This document shows positions 7,963 to 14,884 of a stretch of DNA of 23,763 bases, piece by piece. Source of the stretch: JBLHKW01 sp047618565 (lineage in GTDB: Bacteria > Planctomycetota > UBA1135 > GCA-002686595); NCBI GenBank assembly GCA_047618565.1, contig JBLHKW010000073.1, positions 1-23,763 on the forward strand, read 5' to 3'. The notes under the pieces are model-generated. The model did not search any database and was not told the DNA's origin. It was given only the letters and a program-made list of their open reading frames with translations. The position numbers were made by a program, and so were the translations under genes. Position 1 is the first letter of the stretch. Every line of letters begins with the position of its first letter.

Positions 7963-7998
7963 TCAGGCCTCGGACACTCCGACGATCTCCCACTCGCC

Positions 7999-9180
7999 AT
8001 GACCGACCCCTTCGACCCGACGCCTGACGATCGTTTCACCTTCGGCCTTTGGACCGTCGGCAATCCCGGGGCCGACCCATTCGGTCCAGCGGTTCGTCCG
8101 CGCCTCAGTCCGACCGAGATCGTGCGCGGCCTCGCCAAGGCGGGCGCCCACGGGGTGAACCTGCACGACAACGATCTGGTGCCCTTTGGCGCCTCCGCCG
8201 CGGAGCAGGATCGCATCGTGGCCGAGTTCAAGAAGGTGCTGCGCGACTGTGGCCTTGTGGTTCCGATGGCCACCACAAACCTGTTCAGCCATCCGGTCTT
8301 TCGAGATGGGGCCTTCACGAGCTCCGACGCCAAGGTGCGCGCCTTCGCCGTGCGCAAGGCCATGCGTTCGATACAGATGGGGGTCGAGCTGGGGGCGCAC
8401 ACGATCGTGTTCTGGGGCGGGCGCGAGGGGGTCGAGTCCGATGCTTCGCGCGACTGCCGCGACGCCTTGCGCTGGTATCGAGAGTGCCTGGACTTCCTGT
8501 GTGCCTGGAGCATCGATCAGGGCTTCCAGCTGCAGTTCGCACTCGAGGCCAAGCCCAACGAGCCGCGCGGTGATATCTACCTGCCGACCACCGGGCACAT
8601 GCTGCATTTCATCGAGACACTGGAGCACGGTTCGATGTGCGGTGTGAACCCCGAGGTCGCGCACGAGAACATGCCCGGCCTGAGCATGGTGCACGCCGTG
8701 GCCCAGGCGATGGAAGTGGACAAGCTCTTCCACATCGATCTCAACGCACAGCGCATCGGCCGCTACGACCAGGACCTGCGGTTCGCCAGTGAAGACCTCA
8801 AGGGCGCGTTCTTCCTCGTGCGCTTGTTGCAGGGTACGGGCGGCTTTCCAGGCTACGGGGGGCCCTTGCACTTCGACGCGCATGCCTACCGCACGGAGGA
8901 TATCGAGGGCGTCTGGGACTTCGCGCGCGGATGCATGCGCAGTTACAAGATCCTCGCGACCAAGGCCGCGGCCTTCGACGGCGATCCGGAGGTGGGGGAG
9001 ATCCTGGCCGCAAATTACGCAGACGAGGCCGGCATCGGCGAGCTGCTCAAGGGCTATTCCGCCGAGAGCTCAGCGGCCATTGAAGCGCTCGACATCGACC
9101 CCGACCTGCTCGCGCAGCGTGGTCATCGCTACGAGCGGCTCGATCAGCTCGCCATGGAACACCTGCTCGGTGTTCGCTAG
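7999..9180 (+). CDS. xylA: Xylose isomerase (class I, actinobacterial-type)
   Basis: The product is 393 residues, the usual size of the short class I enzymes. It interconverts D-xylose and D-xylulose in the cytoplasm. The N-terminus FTFGLWTVGNPGADPFG is characteristic. The catalytic loop GVNLHDNDLVPFG carries His56 and Asp59. Metal ligands follow in order: LEAKPNEPRGD (Glu, Lys), NPEVAHENMPG (Glu, His), LFHIDLNAQRIGRYDQDLRF (Asp residues of HID and DQD) and LHFDAHAYRTED (Asp). All are present, so it should be active with two divalent metals. ATG 7999 has no good Shine-Dalgarno. It is followed 15 bases later by xylulokinase, forming a two-gene catabolic operon. No xylose transporter or XylR-type regulator is adjacent. 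Confidence 0.96.
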   Translation: MTDPFDPTPDDRFTFGLWTVGNPGADPFGPAVRPRLSPTEIVRGLAKAGAHGVNLHDNDLVPFGASAAEQDRIVAEFKKVLRDCGLVVPMATTNLFSHPVFRDGAFTSSDAKVRAFAVRKAMRSIQMGVELGAHTIVFWGGREGVESDASRDCRDALRWYRECLDFLCAWSIDQGFQLQFALEAKPNEPRGDIYLPTTGHMLHFIETLEHGSMCGVNPEVAHENMPGLSMVHAVAQAMEVDKLFHIDLNAQRIGRYDQDLRFASEDLKGAFFLVRLLQGTGGFPGYGGPLHFDAHAYRTEDIEGVWDFARGCMRSYKILATKAAAFDGDPEVGEILAANYADEAGIGELLKGYSAESSAAIEALDIDPDLLAQRGHRYERLDQLAMEHLLGVR

Positions 9181-9195
9181 CCGGCTCTGGCAAGC

Positions 9196-10626
9196 ATGAG
9201 CCAGTACATCGGCATTGACCTCGGCACGCAGTCGGTGAAGGTCGTCGTGTTCGATGCGGACGCCGGTCACATTGTCGCACGCGGCCAGGCCGAACTCCCG
9301 GCGCCGCGTGCTCCGCGCCACGGCGCCGCGGAGCAGGATCCAGCGGATTGGTGGGCGGCGTTCGAGCGGGCCATGGACCTGGCTCTGGCGCATCCCGCTG
9401 TGGATAGGAGCGCGCTGCTCGGAATGGGGGTCTCCGGTCAACAGCACGGCTTCGTGCCCCTGGGTGAGGACGGTGCCGTCCTGCGGCCGGCAAAGTTGTG
9501 GTGCGATGTGGAGGCCGTCGAAGAGGCGCGCAGCGTGAGCACGCTCGTCGGGCGGCCGGTGCCGCCCGGATTCACGGCGCCGAAGGTCCTTTGGTTTCAG
9601 CAGCACGAACCGGAGCTGGCGGCACGACTGCGCCACGTCGTGCTGCCCCACGATTGGCTGAACTTCCAGCTCGGTGGCGTGCTCGCAACGGACCACGGGG
9701 ACGCTTCCGGCACCGGTCTCTACCATCCGATCGAGGGTCGCTACGAGCTCGAGGCGGCCGCTGCGGTGCACCCCGATCTACCGGGGCAGCTCCTGCGACT
9801 GCTCGACCCGGACGCGACCCACAGCCATCTGCTTCCGAAGTGGTGTGCACGATTCGATCTGGGAGAGATGCCCCTCTCCGTCGGCAGTGGCGACAACATG
9901 ATGAGTGCGCTGGGCGCGGGCGCGACCGTGGAGGGCACGTGGATCCTGAGCCTCGGGACGAGCGGGACGATCTTCGGCCACAGCGCGGCTGCAGTGCTCG
10001 ACCCGAGCGGGGTCGTCGCGCCATTTCGAGATGCACTCGGCGGCGGACTTCCCCTGGTGTGCACCCAGAACTGCTCCACCGTCGTCGATGAGGCACGCGC
10101 ATTCACGGGCGGCACCCACGAGGACCTGAGTGCCGCAGCCGCCGGCGTGCCTGCGGGTTGCGATGGCCTGTTGTTCCTGCCCTACCTCACCGGCGAGCGC
10201 AGTCCCGACTGGCCCCATGCCTGCGGCGTGCTGCACGGCCTGCGACCCGGCGGACTGCGGCCCGAGCGCATCTATCGCGCCGCGATCGAGGGAGCGAGTC
10301 TGGCCCTGGCGCAGGGACTCTCGCGGCTACGAGACCTGGACCTACCCGTCGATCGCCTGCGCCTCGTGGGCGGCGGTGCCCGCAACCCGCTCTGGGCACG
10401 CATCCTGTGCGACCTCGTGCAGCAGCCACTGGAAGTGGCGGTCGAACCGGAGTCCGCGGCGCTCGGCGCCGCGCTACAGGCTTGCTGGATGGAAAGCGGA
10501 CGACATCCGCGCAGCTGGACCCCCGCTGCGGACCCGGTCGCCTTCGAGCCCGACGCCAGCCTGGCCGCGGTCTACGCAGACTTGCTGGAGCGCTACACCG
10601 CGCTCGGGCAGCAGCTCTTCGGGTGA
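9196..10626 (+). CDS. xylB: Xylulokinase (FGGY family)
   Basis: The product is 476 residues. It phosphorylates D-xylulose to xylulose 5-phosphate with ATP, feeding the pentose phosphate pathway. The FGGY N-terminal domain begins YIGIDLGTQSVKVVVFD (phosphate 1 loop) and has GVSGQQHGFVPL, typical of xylulokinase. KLWCDVEAVEEA and ATDHGDASGTGLY follow. The catalytic Asp is in GSGDNMMSALGAG, followed by LSLGTSGTIFG (phosphate 2) and LRLVGGGARNPLWARILCD with ESAALGAALQA (adenosine site) in the C-terminal domain. It lies 15 bases behind xylA on the same strand and is surely co-transcribed. No clear terminator follows; the next 162 bases hold nothing I can name. Confidence 0.95.
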   Translation: MSQYIGIDLGTQSVKVVVFDADAGHIVARGQAELPAPRAPRHGAAEQDPADWWAAFERAMDLALAHPAVDRSALLGMGVSGQQHGFVPLGEDGAVLRPAKLWCDVEAVEEARSVSTLVGRPVPPGFTAPKVLWFQQHEPELAARLRHVVLPHDWLNFQLGGVLATDHGDASGTGLYHPIEGRYELEAAAAVHPDLPGQLLRLLDPDATHSHLLPKWCARFDLGEMPLSVGSGDNMMSALGAGATVEGTWILSLGTSGTIFGHSAAAVLDPSGVVAPFRDALGGGLPLVCTQNCSTVVDEARAFTGGTHEDLSAAAAGVPAGCDGLLFLPYLTGERSPDWPHACGVLHGLRPGGLRPERIYRAAIEGASLALAQGLSRLRDLDLPVDRLRLVGGGARNPLWARILCDLVQQPLEVAVEPESAALGAALQACWMESGRHPRSWTPAADPVAFEPDASLAAVYADLLERYTALGQQLFG

Positions 10627-10788
10627 GGCCCACGCCATCGAGGTCTGTTCACGTGTACCGGGTTCAGGCACGTTCCGACGGTCCCACGGCTGGATCCCAC
10701 ATATGGACCACCGTGCAGGCCGTTTATTGCCTCTGTTACTCTGGCGCGCAAGGCTCGCTGTCGCTGATGAACTCAGGCCCGCATCTTC

Positions 10789-11865
10789 ATGAACCGCACC
10801 CACTTCAATAAGGCCACGAATCGTGCGCGCAGGGCGCGGGCATGCATGTTTGCTCTGGTTGCGGCCGCGGGCATCGGGTCTGGCGTTGCACTTCATGGAT
10901 CACAGACCGTCTCGTCGGGTGATCGCGTGCGGGTGAAGCGCGTGGAGCACGCGCCGACCTATGTGCTGAACGAGGGCTACGATCCCATCTGGCCTGCGCG
11001 GGTGCGCGCGGGCATCGATGTGACGCGCGCGTTTCTCGGGAACTATGGTCCGGTCCAGGTCTACATTCTCGGTGAACAGGTGGACGAGCTGGAGAGCGAG
11101 AGCGTGCGTCAGAGCATCATCGAAGCCTACTGTTCGTGTCGGGAGGCCGCGTCTCCCGACGGCATGCGGGATTGCAGGCTTGGCCCGGGTAAGGAGCTCG
11201 TGGACAAGTCTCGCGCAGGCCGAGAGCCCGAAGCGTACCTGTCCATGGCCGACCGTGTGGATCCGCCCCTGGCCGAGCTGGTCTTCACGAACATCCACGC
11301 CATGGGCGGGCCGGTCGAGACGCGCGGCATTCACGAGTACACGCACGTCTTCCAGATGAGCCACGCCGCGACGCCAACATGGATGATGGAGGGCGGCGCC
11401 GAATTCCTGGCGAGCTACCTGGGTTCCATGAATGGCTGGTGTGAGTTCGAAGGGCTGATGGAAGACATGCTTGGCAGTCTTGAGTATCGCCTGCGCGAGG
11501 AAACCGAGTTCCAGACGCGCGCTGCCTTCTTTACTCGCTTCGGCATCCATCAGATGGAGGACATCGACGCCGCTACGGAAGAGGTCGAGCCGTACTACTG
11601 GCACCTGGCCTACATGACCGGGAGCTGGGCCGTGGCCTTCGTGATCCACTCGTCGCCCTCTCGCTCGATTCAGGAATTCTATTCGGACTACTACGAGCTC
11701 GTGGACACGTTGGGCTGGGAGGCGGCCTTGGTGGAGTACACGAGATTCGAGAGCCTCGCGGCCTTCTACGCGGCCTTCGACGAGTTCGTCGCGCAGGGGG
11801 CGGAAGAGCGGCGCGAGGTCCTGGTGGACCTGAAGCGAATCGCCTCCAGTGCGACGGAAGACTGA
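10789..11865 (+). CDS. Exported or membrane-anchored zinc metallopeptidase-like protein (HExxH)
   Basis: The product is 358 residues. After a basic N-terminus, residues 19-36 form a hydrophobic segment (signal peptide or anchor). GIHEYTHVFQMSH gives the HExxH zinc motif with His182, Glu183 and His186. Eighteen residues further lies MEGGAEFLASY with Glu205, which fits the HExxH-X18-E spacing of gluzincin peptidases; Glu201 is also near. The C-terminal half is helical and acidic (YYWHLAYMTGSWAVAFV, RSIQEFYSDYYELVDTLGWEAAL), as in peptidase-MA-like proteins. A Cys-rich stretch (EAYCSCREAASPDGMRDC) between the segments may form disulphides. The substrate is unknown. It stands alone between xylB and the small zinc-ribbon gene. 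The long minus-strand frame across it (10900-12033) is a shadow. Confidence 0.75.
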   Translation: MNRTHFNKATNRARRARACMFALVAAAGIGSGVALHGSQTVSSGDRVRVKRVEHAPTYVLNEGYDPIWPARVRAGIDVTRAFLGNYGPVQVYILGEQVDELESESVRQSIIEAYCSCREAASPDGMRDCRLGPGKELVDKSRAGREPEAYLSMADRVDPPLAELVFTNIHAMGGPVETRGIHEYTHVFQMSHAATPTWMMEGGAEFLASYLGSMNGWCEFEGLMEDMLGSLEYRLREETEFQTRAAFFTRFGIHQMEDIDAATEEVEPYYWHLAYMTGSWAVAFVIHSSPSRSIQEFYSDYYELVDTLGWEAALVEYTRFESLAAFYAAFDEFVAQGAEERREVLVDLKRIASSATED

Positions 11866-12039
11866 GACACCTTGGCCGCCCAAACCGGCCCCATTCACGA
11901 TGACGGCCACCTCAGGCAGGCATGCTGGCTGCCCGCGCGATCGAGAGATGAATGACGAAGGCCGCGCATACGAAGTTGGATGTCGAAGTAGGTGAGCAGG
12001 CGACACCAAACCCAGGCAGTTCAGATTGTGCACACGCGC

Positions 12040-12066
12040 TGCTCGGATCCGGCCGATGACCGAGCA
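12040..12066 (+). other. Hairpin upstream of the G-tract gene
   Basis: TGCTCGG (12040-12046) pairs perfectly with CCGAGCA (12060-12066). ATC/GAT can extend the stem inward across a two-base bulge. It ends 23 bases before ATG 12090. There is no U-run after it, so a terminator role is weak; it could be a 5'-leader structure. The remaining bases 11866-12039 show nothing identifiable. Confidence 0.4.
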
Positions 12067-12076
12067 CGCACTCCAC

Positions 12077-12085
12077 GGGGGGGGG
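12077..12085 (+). promoter_or_regulatory. Nine-G homopolymer at the ribosome-binding position
   Basis: Nine consecutive G residues lie four bases before ATG 12090, where a Shine-Dalgarno would be. The tract itself may pair weakly with the anti-SD sequence (G-rich). Homopolymeric G tracts of this length slip during replication and can alter start-site spacing or promoter strength. Confidence 0.5.
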
Positions 12086-12089
12086 TTGC

Positions 12090-12485
12090 ATGCCGACGTA
12101 CGTCTTCCTGATATCTGGCGGGTCCTTCGCGCTCACCCTGGTCTTCCTTGGCGTCAAGCTGCGCTTCATGGGCCTGTTTGTATGTGTCGCGACCCTGATC
12201 GTCATCGGAGGCCGCAAGTTCTTGCCGGGTCCGCCGCAGCCGGGGGATCACCGCATCCTGAAGGCCCTGCTCTCTGAACGCGCGTTCCGAGCCGTGCGTG
12301 ATGGCACGCGCGAATGGTTGATGGGGTGCACCTGCGGGCACAAGGCCGACCTGTGGAGCGCCGGCGGCGTGCGTTTCAAGGCCGCCGGTGAACCACGTCA
12401 ATGGAACGGCTGCCCGGGCTGCGGAAAGATCACCTGGCAAGAGGTACGCGGGAAGGCGACGGCCGAGCGAAGACAGATCGCGTAA
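12090..12485 (+). CDS. Small membrane protein with C-terminal zinc-ribbon-like motif
   Basis: The product is 131 residues ending at TAA 12485. Residues about 3-20 (YVFLISGGSFALTLVFLG) and 27-41 (MGLFVCVATLIVIGG) are hydrophobic and probably form a helical hairpin in the membrane. The cytoplasmic-type tail has MGCTCGHKADLWS and, 20 residues later, NGCPGCGKITWQEV. The two pairs, CTC and CPGC, could bind one zinc as a ribbon. I know no named family. The protein has no operon partner: mnmH begins 165 bases later. The start is preceded by a nine-G tract and a hairpin, which could affect its expression. Codon use looks like that of its neighbours, supporting a real gene. Confidence 0.65.
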   Translation: MPTYVFLISGGSFALTLVFLGVKLRFMGLFVCVATLIVIGGRKFLPGPPQPGDHRILKALLSERAFRAVRDGTREWLMGCTCGHKADLWSAGGVRFKAAGEPRQWNGCPGCGKITWQEVRGKATAERRQIA

Positions 12486-12650
12486 CCAGCCTGCCAGGAG
12501 GGCAAGGCCGCCCGGGCGTTCATCGCAGACGACACCACCCTGGCCCACCGAACTTGGAGTGGTACGGCGATTGGCCAGGCCTACCATTTTCGCCCGTTCG
12601 AGGCTCTGATACGCGGTGCGTGTTACCTTGGTGGATCGAGGAGCGCCCTG

Positions 12651-13865
12651 TTGAAGACCTGGACAACATCCGTACCGATGATCGGGGTCGAGGCCCTGTT
12701 GCCGCCGCTGGGCTCTGTCGACGAGTGTGCGCGCGGGTCAGCGCCGACCGTGATCGACCTGCGCAGTCCGGCCGAGTTTGCGGAGGATCACATCCCCGGC
12801 GCACATAATGTTCCGCTGTTCGATGACGAGGGGCGCGCCATCGTCGGCCTGTTCTACAAGCAGTTCTCGCCGGACGCTGCCTTTCAGGAGGCTCGCGTGC
12901 TGGCCGTGGAACGCATCCGCTCGCTGGTGGAGCGCATCGCGTCGCTCGTGGGGCCGGCCTTGCCTGCGGGGTGGGGAGATTCCGCGGATGGGCTGGAGAA
13001 AGCTGTGCTCGAGGCGACGTCGGGCGGGTTGCAACGGCTCGAGCAGCAGCTTGAGGGGCACCGCGTGGGCGACCTGCCCAGCCCCTGCGTGGTCCTGCAC
13101 TGCTGGCGTGGCGGCCTGCGGTCGCGCAGCGTGGTCGCCTTCTTGCGCGCGCTCGGACTCGAGTCAGCGGTCGGTTTGGAGGGCGGCTACAAGTCCTACA
13201 GGCGGCACTGCATGGAGCAGATCGCGGGCTGGCAGGCGCCGCGGGCATTCGTGCTGCGCGGCCTGACCGGTGTTGGCAAGACTCTGGTGTTGCGTGCGCT
13301 CGAGCGCCTCCAGCCTGGGTGGGTCATGGACCTCGAGGCGCACGCAGGCCACCGCAGTTCCCTGCTCGGGATGGTGGGACTCGAACCCACGACCCAGAAG
13401 GGCTTCGAGACGCGCATCTTCGAGCGCATGCTCGCCGGGTATCCGCAGGTGGTCGTGTTTGAGGGCGAGAGCAGGCGCGTGGGCGACGCGACCGTTCCCG
13501 AGAGCCTCTGGAACGCCATGCAGTCTGCGCAGAACATCGAGCTGGTCGCGTCCGTCGAGCGCCGCGTGCAGGTGCTGCTCGACGACTACCTGGCCGAGCC
13601 CGCGGCGCGCCCTCAGTTGCGTGCCCAGCTGGCTGTGGTCGAGGCGCGCATGGAGAAGAAGGTGCCGCTCGTCAGTCTGTTCGACGGAGGCGACGAGCCC
13701 GAGGTCGTGCGGCAGCTGCTGAAGCACTACTACGACCCGCTCTACAGGCATAGCGAGCGCGGGAAGCAGTACGGCCTGATGGTGGACGCCGACGACTCCG
13801 AGCGGGCCGCGCGCGAGATCGCGAGCTGGATTCAGGAGCGGATTTCCGAATTTAGTTCAGGGTAG
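12651..13865 (+). CDS. mnmH: tRNA 2-selenouridine synthase (MnmH / SelU)
   Basis: The product is 404 residues. It replaces sulfur of 2-thiouridine at the wobble position 34 of certain tRNAs (Lys, Glu, Gln) with selenium, using selenophosphate from SelD. The N-terminal rhodanese domain shows TVIDLRSPAEFAEDHIPGAH and NVPLFDDEGRAIVGLFYKQ, typical of MnmH, and the catalytic loop HCWRGGLRSRS with Cys151. GLEGGYKSYRR links to a P-loop domain (LRGLTGVGKTLVLRAL, about residues 202-217), then VMDLEAHAGHRSSLLG and QKGFETRIFE, again family-specific. It is about 40 residues longer than the E. coli protein because of an acidic insert (about 90-140) before the catalytic Cys. TTG 12651 is chosen because GAGGAG lies 7 bases upstream; ATG 12678 is the alternative. 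selD is not in the window. Confidence 0.95.
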   Translation: MKTWTTSVPMIGVEALLPPLGSVDECARGSAPTVIDLRSPAEFAEDHIPGAHNVPLFDDEGRAIVGLFYKQFSPDAAFQEARVLAVERIRSLVERIASLVGPALPAGWGDSADGLEKAVLEATSGGLQRLEQQLEGHRVGDLPSPCVVLHCWRGGLRSRSVVAFLRALGLESAVGLEGGYKSYRRHCMEQIAGWQAPRAFVLRGLTGVGKTLVLRALERLQPGWVMDLEAHAGHRSSLLGMVGLEPTTQKGFETRIFERMLAGYPQVVVFEGESRRVGDATVPESLWNAMQSAQNIELVASVERRVQVLLDDYLAEPAARPQLRAQLAVVEARMEKKVPLVSLFDGGDEPEVVRQLLKHYYDPLYRHSERGKQYGLMVDADDSERAAREIASWIQERISEFSSG

Positions 13866-13921
13866 GCCGCTTCGCAGGCCGAACGGTCAGGCCGATGATC
13901 CGCCCAACCTCGATCTTGACC

Positions 13922-14575
13922 ATGCCTTCGATTCTGCTGTTTCTCGCGCTCTTGTCTCTCGGCTGTTCGGCCGGCCCCTCCGTCCGCGTTGACGACGGCC
14001 TCCTCGTCCAGCTCTCCCACGATCAGATGGAGGGCGTGCGCCAGGCGCGCCTCGACCGCGACGAGGCCAACGATGCCCTCGCGGCAGCGGTCCTCGCCAG
14101 GCAGGACGCCCGCGATCGGCTCGACGTGGCACGCAAGCGGCGCGACGTGGCGCGCTCTCAGATCAAGCTCTCGGCCTTGCTGGCCCGGATCGGGGAGGAG
14201 CGCGGCACGGCCACCGAGGCCGCTGCGGCGCGCCAGCTCCAGGCCCATGACAAGGCCTGCCTGGAGCGCGTGGAGCAGGAGATCGAGCTGCGCAAGCTCG
14301 AGCAGGTCCAGGCGGATCGTTCGCGCGGTCTGGCGCAGGAGCGGGTGAAGCTGTGCTCGGCACAGGTGATGCTCGAGAAGGCGCGTGCCCTGGCGGTACT
14401 CGACAGCGCCCAGGCGAGCCGGGTGACGGTCGAGCAGGCAGATATCGATGTCCAGGGGCATTACGCGCGGGTGCAGGATCTGCAGACCCGGATGCAGGCG
14501 GCGACGGCGGACGTGCGCGTCGCAACCGAGCTCCACGCGGAACTCGGGCGGGCTGCGGAGAAGCTCCGGCCCTGA
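13922..14575 (+). CDS. Coiled-coil lipoprotein of unknown function
   Basis: From ATG 13922 the product is 217 residues; an in-frame ATG at 13895 would add nine. It starts MPSILLFLALLSLGCSAG, a lipoprotein signal with lipobox LSLGC and Cys15 as the lipidated residue, so it should be membrane-anchored on the periplasmic side. Residues about 30-215 are almost wholly helical, rich in Ala, Glu, Arg and Gln with heptad-like spacing (ARQDARDRLDVARKRRDVAR; LERVEQEIELRKLEQVQADR). This predicts a long coiled coil, perhaps a two-helix hairpin as in efflux adaptor or OMF-like periplasmic proteins, but no beta-barrel or lipoyl domain is present. It starts 56 bases after mnmH on the same strand and may be co-transcribed, with no obvious functional link. 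Confidence 0.75.
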   Translation: MPSILLFLALLSLGCSAGPSVRVDDGLLVQLSHDQMEGVRQARLDRDEANDALAAAVLARQDARDRLDVARKRRDVARSQIKLSALLARIGEERGTATEAAAARQLQAHDKACLERVEQEIELRKLEQVQADRSRGLAQERVKLCSAQVMLEKARALAVLDSAQASRVTVEQADIDVQGHYARVQDLQTRMQAATADVRVATELHAELGRAAEKLRP

Positions 14576-14884
14576 GCTGAGAACCGGGCACGCCTTCATT
14601 TTGGATGGCGTGACAAGCGTAGATACCCCCCGGAAGCGGTCCTCGCCGGCCCGTGGTCCGACGGGGTCGTGGACGGCCCCGGGCTTCGCCTGGCACGGGA
14701 AAGGGCCGGGCAGCTGCCATTTCGAACCTGCTGCGAAGGGTCCCGCCTTTGCCGGGTTGTCCCCCGTCCGGAGTCGACCTATCCTGTCTGCCTTCCAGTG
14801 GTGAGACCGGAGCAGGAATCTCGGGACGTCGCGCGGGCGGCCCGGTTCCCAACCCCCGCCGGCGGCTGCCTGGGACCCCTCAAC
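14576..14884. other. GC-rich leader region before purF
   Basis: These 309 bases carry no gene I trust. The purF frame stays open back to 14669, but its N-terminus must be the MC of the amidotransferase. A weak stem CACGCC (14589-14594) / GGCGTG (14607-14612) follows the lipoprotein stop without a U-run. Several G/C-rich self-complementary stretches lie at 14650-14730. I recognise no purine riboswitch, PurR box or tRNA. Confidence 0.4.

Larger units (their letters stand above)
7196..7998. other. Gene-poor relic region
   Basis: About 800 bases between the LTA-synthase-like gene and xylA contain no intact gene that I trust. The right half holds a frameshifted NHL-repeat gene remnant on the minus strand. 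The left half has a stretch resembling one end of the repeat at 2827. It also has a plus-strand tail (7480-7593, ending ...LNPALDKIQELVRNVDDD, TGA 7591) that looks like the C-terminus of a protein but lacks a credible beginning. The xylA promoter should be near 7900-7998; I see no clear sigma-70 match. Confidence 0.5.

Noticed and set aside
10900..12033. Long minus-strand ORF (377 codons) across the metallopeptidase
   Set aside because: Antisense shadow of a gene with clear HExxH motif and signal segment; GC-rich codon bias makes such shadows common here. The same applies to 842-1645 (+), 13832-15031 (-), 15092-16441 (-) and 17819-18910 (-).
13366..13396. tRNA T-arm-like sequence (GTGGG-TTCGAGT-CCCAC on the minus strand) within mnmH
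   Set aside because: No matching acceptor 5' half or anticodon arm lies at the right distance. In the coding frame the segment is a normal part of MnmH between the DLE..HRSS and QKGFE motifs, so it is chance mimicry.
14669..14884. N-terminal extension of the purF reading frame
   Set aside because: The catalytic Cys must be N-terminal after Met removal; the MCGF start at 14885 fits, and the upstream codons are low-complexity and not family-like.
14576..14884. tRNA-Sec or riboswitch in the purF leader
   Set aside because: I looked for a UCA anticodon with a long acceptor arm and for purine riboswitch-like cores and found neither. A TTCGAA-containing stretch near 14725 lacks a T-arm stem.
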